A stretch of DNA of 64,000 bases from Planctomycetota bacterium (GTDB lineage Bacteria > Planctomycetota > Phycisphaerae > Phycisphaerales > UBA1924). Positions 1 through 8,241 of this stretch are shown one piece after another. The notes under the pieces are model-generated. The model was not told where the DNA came from and did not search any database. It saw only the letters and a list, made by a program, of their open reading frames with translations. The position numbers and the translations under genes were made by a program. Positions within the stretch are counted from its first letter, which is position 1, and the number at the start of each line of letters is the position of its first letter. The DNA lies in assembly GCA_003696675.1 (NCBI GenBank), contig RFGH01000116.1, positions 1 to 64,000 of the forward strand, given 5' to 3'.

Positions 1-2
1 CG

Positions 3-1097
3 GTGCGGGTGCGGGGGGTCGGGGGGCGGTGGAAGGTCGGCATGGGTGGCGCGGTGGTGGATTTGAACAATGCGGGGACGGCGACGCGGTTTCTGGCCGC
101 GAGCGTACTGGCGTCGGACGGGCCGATCACGGTGACGGGTAACGAGCGGATGCAACAGCGGCCGATCGGGGAGCTGATCGATGTGCTGGTGCGGCTCGGG
201 GTGAAGGCAGAGTATCTGGGCAATGACGGATGCCCGCCGGTGCGGCTGACCCCCCCCGCTTCTTTCGAGACTTTCCCGGTGGTTGAGATCCCGACGACGC
301 GATCGAGCCAGTTCATCTCGGCGTTGCTGCTGGTCGGGTCGGTGCTGCCGAAGGGCATCACGGTGAAGCTGGTGGGCGAGATCACCTCGGCGTCGTACAT
401 CCGGATGACGATCGATCAGATGGACGGGCTGGGGATCGTGGTCAAGTCGTCTGAGGATCTGCGGGTGATCCGTGTGGAGCCGGGGCTGTCGCGGTTCGTG
501 ACGGACATCGAGCCGGACGCGTCGGGGGCGTGCTTCTGGTGGGCGGCGGGCGCGTTGCGGGACGACCTGCGGGTGTTCGTCGAGGGGATTCCGGCAAGGT
601 CGGTGCAGGGGGACGCGAAGTTCCCCGAGGTGCTTGCGGCGATGGGGTGTACGGTGCGGCGGGACGGCGACGCGGTGGCGGTGGTCGGGCCGAAGCGGCT
701 GAGCGCGGTGCGGGCGGATCTGAAGGACATGCCGGACGCGGGGCCGGCGCTGGCGGTCGTCGCGGCGTACGCCGAGGGGCGGTCCGTGATCCGCGGCGTG
801 CGGACGCTGCGGGTGAAGGAGACCGATCGCATCGCGGCGATACGGATGGAACTGTCGAAGATCGGCTCGGTCGTGACCGAGGATCTCAACGGCGATCCGG
901 ACGCGATGGCCGTGGACCCGATCGCGGACGACGCCGGCGGGCCGGTCGTGTTCGAAACCTATGACGATCACCGGATGGCGATGTCTCTGGCGCTGGTGGC
1001 GCTGCGCCGGGGCGGCGTGGTGATTGATGATCCGAAGTGCGTGGGAAAAACATACCCGGAGTATTGGACGCAGTTGGCGCGGGTGATGGGGGTGTAA
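3..1097 (+). CDS. aroA: 3-phosphoshikimate 1-carboxyvinyltransferase (EPSP synthase), 5' truncated by window edge
   Basis: Cytoplasmic shikimate-pathway enzyme that transfers enolpyruvyl from PEP to shikimate-3-phosphate. The frame is open to the left edge. The visible 364 residues compare with about 430 in the family, so the N-terminal substrate-binding part is missing. Visible family motifs, in order: NAGTATRF (about residues 23-30), SSQFISALLL, PDASGACF, VQGDAKFPE, DMPDAGPALA (carries the catalytic Asp), RVKETDRI, DDHRMAM and KTYPEYW. No frame break is seen. The stop at 1095-1097 lies one base from the stop of the convergent downstream gene, so no terminator fits between them. Confidence 0.95.
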   Translation: MRVRGVGGRWKVGMGGAVVDLNNAGTATRFLAASVLASDGPITVTGNERMQQRPIGELIDVLVRLGVKAEYLGNDGCPPVRLTPPASFETFPVVEIPTTRSSQFISALLLVGSVLPKGITVKLVGEITSASYIRMTIDQMDGLGIVVKSSEDLRVIRVEPGLSRFVTDIEPDASGACFWWAAGALRDDLRVFVEGIPARSVQGDAKFPEVLAAMGCTVRRDGDAVAVVGPKRLSAVRADLKDMPDAGPALAVVAAYAEGRSVIRGVRTLRVKETDRIAAIRMELSKIGSVVTEDLNGDPDAMAVDPIADDAGGPVVFETYDDHRMAMSLALVALRRGGVVIDDPKCVGKTYPEYWTQLARVMGV

Positions 1098-1098
1098 A

Positions 1099-2256
1099 TC
1101 AACGGGCCGGCGTGTGCGCCGGTTCCGCGAGAATCGCGTCGACACGATGTTGCCAGAGGCAGTTGTGTTCGGCGTGGTCTCTCGCCGATTGTGCGAGGTT
1201 GAGGGCCGCGTCGGGATGGGCGAGCAGATGGTCGGTCGCGGCGCGGGCGGTGGCGGGGTCGGCGGCGTTGTAGAGGGCGCAGGTGTTGGGGAAGTCGCGC
1301 CGGACGAGGAGTCGGTCGTCGGATATCGGTGCGCAGCCGGCTGCCATCGCGAGCATGAGGCGTTCGGAGTAGGAGTGGGCGAACTGGGTGGGTCCCCAGG
1401 CGATGGCGATTCGGGCGCGGGCGTGTGCGGCGTGGATGCGGTCGTAGGGCGCATCGCCGGCGTAGTGGATCGTGCCGGTGCAGAACTGCTTCCACGCGGG
1501 CGGGCCGAACACGGCGAGGCGCGTGCCTTGCAGGGCCTTGACGACGGCCGTGCGGCGGGTGCGGTTGACGATCATGACGGTGACGCGCCACAGGGCTTTG
1601 GCCGCGGACCAATCGCCGGTGGCGAGCCCGGCGGTGGAGCCGGCGAGGTCGAGGGCCTGGACGAAGCCGAGGCGGGGGTCGCGGAGCATGATCGCGGCGG
1701 TGTCTCTGGCGATGGTCTGGGCCGCGGCGGGCAGGCGGGCGAGTTGTTCTGCGATGTGCTGCTCGGTGGCGATCGAGCCGGCGGCGATGATGTCGAACTC
1801 GCGGGCGCGCCAGGCGTCGGGCGTGAGGGCTTCGCGTGGGCAGAGGGCGCTATCAGGGATGGCGTGCGGCACCCAGGCGTGGCGGAGCCCGGGGAAGCGG
1901 AGTCGGAGCAGGTGGGCATCGTCGGCGCAGGGCAGGCAGAGGCGCAGGTTCTTGAACCCGTCGCGCTCACGCCAGGCGTCGAGGACGGGCTCGGGCAGGG
2001 CGAAGGGGTGGTCCACGAAGATCTGGATTGCGCGGAGGTTCGAGCCCGGGCGGAACAAGGCCGGGGGGAGGGCGTCGAGGTTGGCCGGGGCGTTGAAAAA
2101 GACGAGGGTGCCTTCCTCGGGCGGCGTATCGGTCGCGAGATCGATGGTTCGGGCCTCGCGGCCGGCGGCGCGGCATGCCTCGGCGAACTGGTCGGCCATC
2201 GCGCCGAGGAGGGCGTAGGCGGACTGATAGCGTGTCTGGATCCAGACGGGGGGCAT
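1099..2256 (-). CDS. Glycosyltransferase-like protein (CgeB/GT group 1-like C-terminus)
   Basis: Predicted cytoplasmic protein of 385 residues. The C-terminal third carries SYSERLMLAMAAGCAPISD followed by a RRDFPN stretch. This matches the nucleotide-sugar-binding loop of CgeB-like / glycosyl_trans_1_2 proteins, where the family has ER-x-x-E-x-x-A-x-G. The N-terminal half has Rossmann-like strands (TLVFFNAPANL, AIQIFVDHP). There is no signal peptide or membrane segment. Donor and acceptor cannot be read from the sequence. The ATG at 2256 has neither a strong Shine-Dalgarno nor a TANNNT hexamer, so the start is moderately certain. It is transcribed convergently with aroA and follows the exported-protein gene at 2302 on the same strand. 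Confidence 0.6.
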   Translation of the reverse strand: MPPVWIQTRYQSAYALLGAMADQFAEACRAAGREARTIDLATDTPPEEGTLVFFNAPANLDALPPALFRPGSNLRAIQIFVDHPFALPEPVLDAWRERDGFKNLRLCLPCADDAHLLRLRFPGLRHAWVPHAIPDSALCPREALTPDAWRAREFDIIAAGSIATEQHIAEQLARLPAAAQTIARDTAAIMLRDPRLGFVQALDLAGSTAGLATGDWSAAKALWRVTVMIVNRTRRTAVVKALQGTRLAVFGPPAWKQFCTGTIHYAGDAPYDRIHAAHARARIAIAWGPTQFAHSYSERLMLAMAAGCAPISDDRLLVRRDFPNTCALYNAADPATARAATDHLLAHPDAALNLAQSARDHAEHNCLWQHRVDAILAEPAHTPAR

Positions 2257-2301
2257 GTCTGGAAGATCGGCCGGTCGGGGGAACGGCCGCCAGCGAATGG
2301 C

Positions 2302-3690
2302 TCAGGGACAACCGGCGAGGTAGTTGTTGATATAGGTCTGGATGTCGAAGATGTTGAGCAGCCCGTCGTTGTTGAGGTCCGCTTGGCAGGAGCTGCCGGC
2401 GGCTCGGACGCCGATGAAGGCCTCGTCGGAGAAGGCCACATTCACGAAGTCGAATGCGACATACTGATAGACACCTGCGTCGGCCGGCGTGGCGTTCTGG
2501 ATGAAGAGGTTGGGGGTGGTGGCGCCGAAGACTGTGCCGCCTCCGGCGGAAGACGGGCCGTCGGAGAGATCCTGGCCGTCGCGTTTCCACCGGCCGAGGA
2601 GGATCGTGCCCGGGCTGCTTGGCTCGACCGCGACACTGAGTGAGAGATCTTCTCCGGCGTTGATGACCTGCGATTCGGGCTGGGTGAGAAAGGTAATCGG
2701 ATCTGCGAAGTGAACCTGGGCGATGATGCTCACCGTTATCGCCTGTCCCGGAGCGACGGGCATGCTCGGCACACTCAGTGTCATCGCGTGCGGTGTGTGG
2801 GATGCCGTCACACCCGATCCAAGCGGGGCATTGAGCAGGGTGACTCCCGCGATTCGTGCGCTGATATCCGAGACAATGCATTCAGCCGCAGGGATGCGCG
2901 GCACCTGATAGTTTGCGTCAACGGTCAGCCGAAACTCGATCTGATCGCCGGACAGTGTGGAAGAAACCCCAAGACCGGGCAGTGCGGGGCTTGAAAAATA
3001 AAACTGGGGGCAAGAGGCTTGGGGCGGGATAAACGCACGGACCGGCTGATCGAGTTCGCTGGCAGGGACATCGAGCATCGACTGCCAGAGATTACTGGTG
3101 GACAGCTCGGGCATTGACAAAAAACCACTCACAAGGTCGCCGTTGAGATCCGTGGGAGGAGGGATTGTGCCCGAGCCGAAGCCAACACGGACCACAGTCT
3201 CGGCATCACCGGCGGGCAGGTTCGCCAGCGGGATCGACACGCGAATCGTTCGCTCATCGACGCGCGATGCCGTCGTGCCGATTGAGAAACTCGATTCGAC
3301 CTGAACAGAATCAACAGGCGTATCAATATTCGTAACTGTTACTTCAATCACCTGAGCAGAGTTGGGCCCATCAGAATCAATGTTGATGACGATCAGATCC
3401 GGACCGACGATGTCGGTCTGAAGCACGCATTGCTGTGAGAAAGTACCGAGAACAAAGGGATCATTGAGATCGACCACGAGCGTGCCGATCCCAGAGTTGG
3501 TGAAGGTGCGGTACGGCGGAGTACAGTAGAAAGGGTATGACTGCCAGTCATACAGGATGTTTAGCTCGGGGAAGGCCTGTGGGGCGACTCTGAACGCGAG
3601 TTCATCGCCGATATCAAGCTGGGCCGTCGCGGGGGTGGTGACCAGGGTGGCGATCGCGAGGGTTACGGCGCGGCGGAGGCGTTGGAACAT
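2302..3690 (-). CDS. Exported protein with Ig-like region and dockerin-type C-terminal repeat
   Basis: A 462-residue exported protein. The N-terminus is a signal peptide (RRAVTLAIATLVTTPATAQ, cleavage probably after TAQ). The middle is beta-rich. Residues about 345-435 look like an immunoglobulin-type domain (TFLTQPESQVINAGEDLSLS, then DAGVYQYVAFDF), close in style to Ig repeats of planctomycete surface proteins. The last 25 residues start DLNNDGLLNIFDIQ and end GCP, a single dockerin-like calcium loop typical of Phycisphaerae secreted proteins. The ATG is preceded by GGGAG. Base composition is visibly less G+C rich than the flanking enzymes. The exact function is unknown. Confidence 0.75.
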   Translation of the reverse strand: MFQRLRRAVTLAIATLVTTPATAQLDIGDELAFRVAPQAFPELNILYDWQSYPFYCTPPYRTFTNSGIGTLVVDLNDPFVLGTFSQQCVLQTDIVGPDLIVINIDSDGPNSAQVIEVTVTNIDTPVDSVQVESSFSIGTTASRVDERTIRVSIPLANLPAGDAETVVRVGFGSGTIPPPTDLNGDLVSGFLSMPELSTSNLWQSMLDVPASELDQPVRAFIPPQASCPQFYFSSPALPGLGVSSTLSGDQIEFRLTVDANYQVPRIPAAECIVSDISARIAGVTLLNAPLGSGVTASHTPHAMTLSVPSMPVAPGQAITVSIIAQVHFADPITFLTQPESQVINAGEDLSLSVAVEPSSPGTILLGRWKRDGQDLSDGPSSAGGGTVFGATTPNLFIQNATPADAGVYQYVAFDFVNVAFSDEAFIGVRAAGSSCQADLNNDGLLNIFDIQTYINNYLAGCP

Positions 3691-3771
3691 GCGTGGGACT
3701 CCCGGGGTGGGCGTGGCTTCGCCTTTGCCGAGCGTAGCGGAAGAAGGGTGCTTTGCTCACGCCTGATGGTA

Positions 3772-3795
3772 CAAAAACCCGGCCGCGAGCGGGGT
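3772..3795 (-). terminator. Intrinsic terminator of the 3816-4430 gene
   Basis: On the minus strand an imperfect hairpin (ACCC...GGGT outer stem, inner GC/GC after one C-C mismatch) is followed directly by TTTTTG. It lies 21 bases past the stop of the upstream minus-strand gene. Confidence 0.5.
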
Positions 3796-3815
3796 GTTCC
3801 TGTTTATCGGGCGGG

Positions 3816-4430
3816 TCAGTTGGCCGCTGTCGGCGTCAGGGCGATCAGACTGGTGCGGAGGGCGAGCCGGGCGTTCGTCCCCGCGTCGCCCATGCCGGCC
3901 AGGTCGAGGACCACGGCCGAGCCTGGGGCGGCGGTGTAGGCGGTCTCGAAGGTCAGACTGCGGCCGGCGTTTGACGAATCGGTGTCGTCACGCAGGATCT
4001 GCATCGCGACACGAAGAACCGGGCCGTTCTTGGTGTCAATGACATGGGGCGAGAAGGCGGCGCGGAAGTTGCGGTCGCCGATCTTGATGCCGATGGCGCC
4101 CTGCTCGGCGTGCTGGATGAGCACGGCCGGAGCGCGGACGCGGGCCGCGCCGGAGGCGTGGAGGGCGTCGGCGTCGCTCAGCAGGGCCTTGAATCCCGCG
4201 TCGCTGACCGGGGTGCCGGCCATGGGCAGGGAGGCGGGCAGCGGCGTGTCGGACTCGACAAGCACGGCTTGGACGAGGATCGAGCGCGGGTCGTCGTTCA
4301 GACGCTTGGAGTCGTCATACGAGCGGGACGAGAACCCGCCGCCCATGAGCGATCCGATGATGAAGGAGACGCCGACGGCCAGGACGAGGAAGGCGGCGGT
4401 GCCCTTGGCGAGTGTGGTGAGCCTGGCCAT
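3816..4430 (-). CDS. Membrane-anchored protein of unknown function
   Basis: A 204-residue protein with one N-terminal membrane segment (about residues 11-31, AAFLVLAVGVSFIIGSLMGG) and the rest outside the cytoplasmic membrane. The stretch RSILVQAVLVESDTPLP starts a compact alpha/beta region. I do not recognise the family. The pattern of a 'VQA-x-L-V-E' strand followed by an approximately 40-residue interval resembles some secretin or pilus-assembly accessory proteins, but this is weak. The ATG at 4430 has GGGAG upstream. Terminated by the hairpin at 3772-3795. Confidence 0.6.
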   Translation of the reverse strand: MARLTTLAKGTAAFLVLAVGVSFIIGSLMGGGFSSRSYDDSKRLNDDPRSILVQAVLVESDTPLPASLPMAGTPVSDAGFKALLSDADALHASGAARVRAPAVLIQHAEQGAIGIKIGDRNFRAAFSPHVIDTKNGPVLRVAMQILRDDTDSSNAGRSLTFETAYTAAPGSAVVLDLAGMGDAGTNARLALRTSLIALTPTAAN

Positions 4431-4577
4431 GCGTGTGTCTCCCGTGGGTTGGGCGTGATCCCCGCGGCGCGGGGTTCACGGGTTCAACGCCGGGGGAGGA
4501 CGCGTGTTGCGAGAGATACGGATAAGGGCGGCGGGCGGTTCTTAGGGAGCAGAAAGCCTGAGTAGATCATCGACAAA

Positions 4578-5480
4578 CTACACCGTATCCTGCATTGCTT
4601 GCCAGTCGGCGTAGGTCATCCCACTGTCGGTTTTCCAGGCAACTCGGCCATTCGTGTTCCGCCCACCTACAACGGACGCCGCGAGACTCGGACTGGAGAA
4701 GACCGTATCTGTTCGGAACTCGAGTAGCTCTTGGTCGGTGTGGTCAGCGAGTACACCTTCGGCGGTAAGCCGGTCTTTCGTGGAGATGCCGGTTGTCCAC
4801 GACGGAACTCCGCGTCTTCTGGCTGTGGAACCCTTCAAAACCACAAACTCACCATCAATCTCAACTGCTTTCGCGTTGGCCCCGGCAGCAGTCAACTGAA
4901 ACAGTGGCGATTGGCTCGATCGCGATTGGTCTGAATCCTGTCGCAGAACGCTGGTGGCTGAAGGCTGCGTGAAGTGAAAACCGAGTGTAGGGAGCAGCAG
5001 TTCCATGTGTTGGAGATAGTGCTCCATGTCCGAACGCTCAGACTCAGGAAGCGAAGGAGGCTTCGGAGCACTCCCGTTCTCGACGATCGATCTTCCTGCC
5101 CGATTCGCCGTTTCGATAAGCCTCGCCTCTAGATATCGCGCATGCGCCTTTGTGAGGTTTTCATCGGTGGAACTGAAAAGGCAAACCCTCTTCCAGAACT
5201 CCTTCTCGCGGTGATGACTTCTGAGCCGGGTGCGGATGTCATCGGCCTCACCGATGTAAACGCGGTCCTTTGCCTCATCTTCAGAATCGGGTCCCGAAAG
5301 CACATAGACGCCGGTGCGCGATGCCTCGTCTCTGTCGTTCAACAAAGACAGCTTTGAACGCTGCACGACAATCGCTCGTCCGGTCCACTGGCCGATCTCT
5401 GCGACCCAAAGGCCTGAGACCGTTCCATCCGCGAGGAAGATCTTGATGTTCTTTCCCAGCACGATCGCTACCCCACTCAA
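4578..5480 (-). CDS. GIY-YIG nuclease-domain protein with C-terminal DUF4357-like region
   Basis: A 300-residue protein. A GIY-YIG core lies around residues 55-130: TGVYVLSG (GIY-like), VYIGEADDIRTRLRSHHR (YIG plus Arg), and a downstream Glu in YLEARLIETA. The C-terminus (GEFVVLKGSTARRRG through MTYADWQ) matches DUF4357, often fused to GIY-YIG domains. Members are suspected nucleases of unknown target. The start is TTG at 5480 and overlaps the upstream GroES-like stop (TTGA), which indicates translational coupling. A GTG at codon 7 is the alternative. Sampled stretches are near 50-60% G+C, lower than neighbours, so recent acquisition is possible. Confidence 0.75.
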   Translation of the reverse strand: MSGVAIVLGKNIKIFLADGTVSGLWVAEIGQWTGRAIVVQRSKLSLLNDRDEASRTGVYVLSGPDSEDEAKDRVYIGEADDIRTRLRSHHREKEFWKRVCLFSSTDENLTKAHARYLEARLIETANRAGRSIVENGSAPKPPSLPESERSDMEHYLQHMELLLPTLGFHFTQPSATSVLRQDSDQSRSSQSPLFQLTAAGANAKAVEIDGEFVVLKGSTARRRGVPSWTTGISTKDRLTAEGVLADHTDQELLEFRTDTVFSSPSLAASVVGGRNTNGRVAWKTDSGMTYADWQAMQDTV

Positions 5481-5794
5481 TCAGCCTTGCGAAACACCGC
5501 CACCACATCCTCCACCGGCACCACGAACAGCCGGTTGTCCCCCTCGAAGTCCACCGGGATGGCGTGCTTGGGGTTGAACAGGACGCGGTCGTACTTCTCG
5601 ATGCGGTAGTCGCCCTCGGAGACGACCTTGGCCCCCACCGCCACCACTCGGCCGGTCAGGGTGGGGATCTCGATCTTGTCCGGCAGGTGCAGGCCGCTCT
5701 TGGTCTGCTTCTTGTCCTCGTCCTTGCGGATCAGGACGCGCAGGCCGATGGGCTCGACGGTTTCCAGGTCTGCTTTGGGGCGGGGGGTTGGCAT
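5477..5794 (-). CDS. GroES-like co-chaperonin domain protein
   Basis: A 105-residue Cpn10-fold protein. Visible are the N-terminal strand LRVLIRKDEDK, the mobile-loop position TKSGLHLPDK, the central GRVVAVGAKVV, and YDRVLFNPKHAIPVDFEG for the roof/base strands. The canonical GGI loop is replaced by SGLHLP, and no groEL lies nearby, so a dedicated rather than housekeeping role is possible. It is the first gene of a two-gene unit with the GIY-YIG protein (TTGA overlap). There is no Shine-Dalgarno; a TACACT hexamer stands 5 bases before the ATG. Confidence 0.8.
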   Translation of the reverse strand: MPTPRPKADLETVEPIGLRVLIRKDEDKKQTKSGLHLPDKIEIPTLTGRVVAVGAKVVSEGDYRIEKYDRVLFNPKHAIPVDFEGDNRLFVVPVEDVVAVFRKAD

Positions 5795-5799
5795 CAGGA

Positions 5800-5805
5800 A
5801 GTGTA
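5800..5805 (-). promoter_or_regulatory. TACACT -10-like hexamer, possible leaderless start of the GroES-like gene
   Basis: Minus-strand TACACT with 5 bases to the ATG at 5794. No Shine-Dalgarno is present. Confidence 0.45.
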
Positions 5806-5875
5806 GGAAACAGGCGCTCGGGATCGGCCACTCGGGAGCGGCGGATCGGGGCGGCGCCCGCGTCTAGGGTTGTCC

Positions 5876-7177
5876 ATGGCGGATGACGGTGGGCAGGGCG
5901 GGGGGAAGCTGGGGTTCAACGCGGCGTGGTCGATGGCCGTGGGCGGGATGGTCGGCGGGGGGATCTTCTCAACGCTGGGCGTGGTGATCTCGATCGCGGG
6001 CAAGTGGGCCTGGGCGAGCTTCGTCACGGCCGGCGTGATCGCGCTGCTGGCGGGCTACGCGTACGTCAAGCTGGCCAAGCACTTCGGCGAGGGGGGCGGG
6101 GCGTTCGCGTTCCTGCGGGAAGAGAACGCCAAGGGCTTCGCCGGTTCGCTGGCGTGGGTGCTGATCGTCGGCTATGTGCTGACCAACGCGGTATACGCAT
6201 CGACCTTCGGGGTGTATCTCGGGCACGTGTTCGGGCTGGAGGGCTGGTTCGACCGGGCGGCGGCCGTAGGGATTCTGGCCGTGTTTATCGGGCTGAACCT
6301 TCGGGGCGCGGGCGAGGCTGGCGGCGTCGAGATCGTGCTGGTGTGGTTCAAGGTGGCGGTGCTGCTCGGGCTGGCCGGACTGGGGCTGTGGCGGTGGAAC
6401 CCAGACATGCTCTCACGCTCCGGCGACGCGGCTGCCGGTGGTGGGCTGAGCGGCATCGGTGTGGCGATGTTCGGGGCCGCGTCGGTCTTCATGGCCTATG
6501 AGGGCTTCCAGCTGCTCGCGTACGACTACGACGACATCAAGAACCCCGACAGGACGCTGCCCTGGGCGGTGCTGACGGCGATCGCGGCGGTGATCGTGAT
6601 CTATGTGATGGTAGCGCTCGGCACGGCCATGCTGATCGGGGCGGACGCGATCGTGGAGAACGAGGAGATCTCACTCTCGATCGCGGGCAAGGAGGCGATG
6701 GGCACGGCGGGGCTGATCGCGGTGACGGTGGCCGCAGCATTCTCGACGGGCTCGGCCATCAACTCGACGCTGTTCGCCACGGCGCGGCTGGCACGGCAGG
6801 TGGCCGAGGGAGACGAGCTGCCGCGGTGGTTCGGCAAGACCAACTCGAAGAACGTTCCGGGGCGTTCGGTCGTGGCATTGGGCGGCTTCGCGGCCGCGCT
6901 GGCGGTGGTCGGCACGCTCTCGACACTGGTCGAGGCGGCGAGCCTGGCGTTCCTGTTCACGTTCAGCGTGGTGTGCGGGCTGGCATGGCGGGCGAAGGCC
7001 GGCAGGCGGTGGATCACCGGCGCCGGCGCGCTGTTGGCGGCGGCCGCAACGGTCGCACTGGTCGTGCGGCTGGTGCGCACGGACTGGTGGGCGATCGTGT
7101 TCCTGTTCGCGCTCGGTGCGATCGCGGTGTTCGTGCGTCCGGTGATCCTGCGCCGGATGAACGGGTCGTCCGGCTGA
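5876..7177 (+). CDS. APC-superfamily amino acid permease
   Basis: A 433-residue polytopic inner-membrane protein with about 12 hydrophobic segments. The first segment carries the APC signature (NAAWSMAVGGMVGGGIFSTL), the unwound-helix GGGIF substrate loop. Later segments include YEGFQLLAYDYDDIKNP, again typical of amino acid/polyamine permeases. Substrate cannot be assigned. The ATG at 5876 is preferred over an in-frame TTG at 5870. Upstream is TAGGGT, which could act as a -10 hexamer (5 bases before ATG) or supply AGGG as a weak Shine-Dalgarno. It is transcribed divergently from the GroES-like gene and convergently with the lipoprotein gene at 7181. Confidence 0.88.
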   Translation: MADDGGQGGGKLGFNAAWSMAVGGMVGGGIFSTLGVVISIAGKWAWASFVTAGVIALLAGYAYVKLAKHFGEGGGAFAFLREENAKGFAGSLAWVLIVGYVLTNAVYASTFGVYLGHVFGLEGWFDRAAAVGILAVFIGLNLRGAGEAGGVEIVLVWFKVAVLLGLAGLGLWRWNPDMLSRSGDAAAGGGLSGIGVAMFGAASVFMAYEGFQLLAYDYDDIKNPDRTLPWAVLTAIAAVIVIYVMVALGTAMLIGADAIVENEEISLSIAGKEAMGTAGLIAVTVAAAFSTGSAINSTLFATARLARQVAEGDELPRWFGKTNSKNVPGRSVVALGGFAAALAVVGTLSTLVEAASLAFLFTFSVVCGLAWRAKAGRRWITGAGALLAAAATVALVVRLVRTDWWAIVFLFALGAIAVFVRPVILRRMNGSSG

Positions 7178-7180
7178 CGG

Positions 7181-7975
7181 TCACTCGGTGTCGGTGAGCA
7201 CGCTTGCGAAGGCGCCGCCGTGCTGGTTCTGATAGGCCTCTTCCAGCTGGGCGACGAAGGTGTCGTGCGGGGCGAGGCCCATGAGTTCGCGCCGGGCGTC
7301 GAGGTTGGCCGGGTCATCGATCGGGACCGCCGGCGTGCAGCGGGCGATGCCGTCGGCGCCGGTGATGAACGTCATCTGGGTGCCGAAGACCTGCGGCTGA
7401 TCGGCGAAGAGGCGGATGCGGTCGGTGAGCAGCGCGACGTAGGGGGCGGGCAGCTTGCCCTGCTCGACCTGATCGACCATCAGGGTCAGGCAGCGGTTCT
7501 GGAAGGCGGCGTCGTGCCCGGCGTGCTGGACCACAACAAAGGCGCCCTGGGCGGCCTCGGCCCCGACGAGTTCGCGGGTGGGCCAGCCGACGCAGTCCAC
7601 GATCTCCGCGAGCCGCTTGGCGTGCGAGCGATCGATCTCCGCGATGCGGGCCAGTTCGCCGGCGGGCAGCGGGGTGAAGTCGGTCGACTCGCGGACGAGT
7701 TCCTGATCGAGCAGACGCATCTGGCGGAGCTCTTCGGCGATCTCCTCGATCGTGAGGTCGGAGGCGCGGGCCTGATAACGCGGGATGCCGCGGTCGTCAT
7801 AGAGGGTGCCGACGACGACGTCGTCGGGGAAGATCTTGGCCACGGATTCGTCACGGTTGTTGATCTCGCGTGCCTCGGCGAAGGTGCCCGGCGAAGAGGC
7901 ACAGCCGGCGAGGAGCACGGTGAGAGCGGGGATCGTCAGCGCGGCGAGGGTGCGGGTGGTCATGGGACGGATCAT
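7181..7975 (-). CDS. Lipoprotein with DUF6624-like domain
   Basis: A 264-residue lipoprotein with a lipobox near residue 25 (LTVLLAGCAS). The mature part contains an alpha-helical segment (EIAEELRQMRLLDQ) and then the DUF6624 pattern: GWPTRELVGAEAAQGAFVVV, QHAGHDAAFQNR, DRIRLFADQPQVFGTQ and ARRELMGLAP. Function is unknown; members are often lipoproteins. Two in-frame ATGs (7975, 7963) are possible and neither has a strong ribosome-binding site. The stop lies 3 bases from the permease stop, so the two genes are tightly convergent. Confidence 0.7.
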   Translation of the reverse strand: MIRPMTTRTLAALTIPALTVLLAGCASSPGTFAEAREINNRDESVAKIFPDDVVVGTLYDDRGIPRYQARASDLTIEEIAEELRQMRLLDQELVRESTDFTPLPAGELARIAEIDRSHAKRLAEIVDCVGWPTRELVGAEAAQGAFVVVQHAGHDAAFQNRCLTLMVDQVEQGKLPAPYVALLTDRIRLFADQPQVFGTQMTFITGADGIARCTPAVPIDDPANLDARRELMGLAPHDTFVAQLEEAYQNQHGGAFASVLTDTE

Positions 7976-8241
7976 CGAGAATCACGCGATCCGGTCCCAC
8001 GCAATCTCGCCGCGAGACCCGAGGACGGCGAGCGGGGGTCGACAGACGCGGCGCATGCGGCATGACCCGAACATCTTGACGGGGAGTGATCGGACCTTCC
8101 CCGGGCGCCCGGGCGTCATATCCGGAACCGGATGTGTCGGGATGATCCGCCCGGGGTGGCGTCGGGCGGCGACGCGTGCACTGTGAAGGTGAGCCGTCCC
8201 GCCCGGAACGGCCGCCCCACCGCGGGCACCCGTGCCCGCCC

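Noticed and set aside
1114-2643. 509-residue plus-strand open frame
   Set aside because: Opposite the glycosyltransferase and exported-protein genes; repetitive Gly/Glu/Ala composition without family motifs.
5865-5870. TAGGGT as a firm leaderless -10 for the permease
   Set aside because: AGGG can equally act as a weak Shine-Dalgarno at suitable spacing, so I keep it only as a weak member of the hexamer set.
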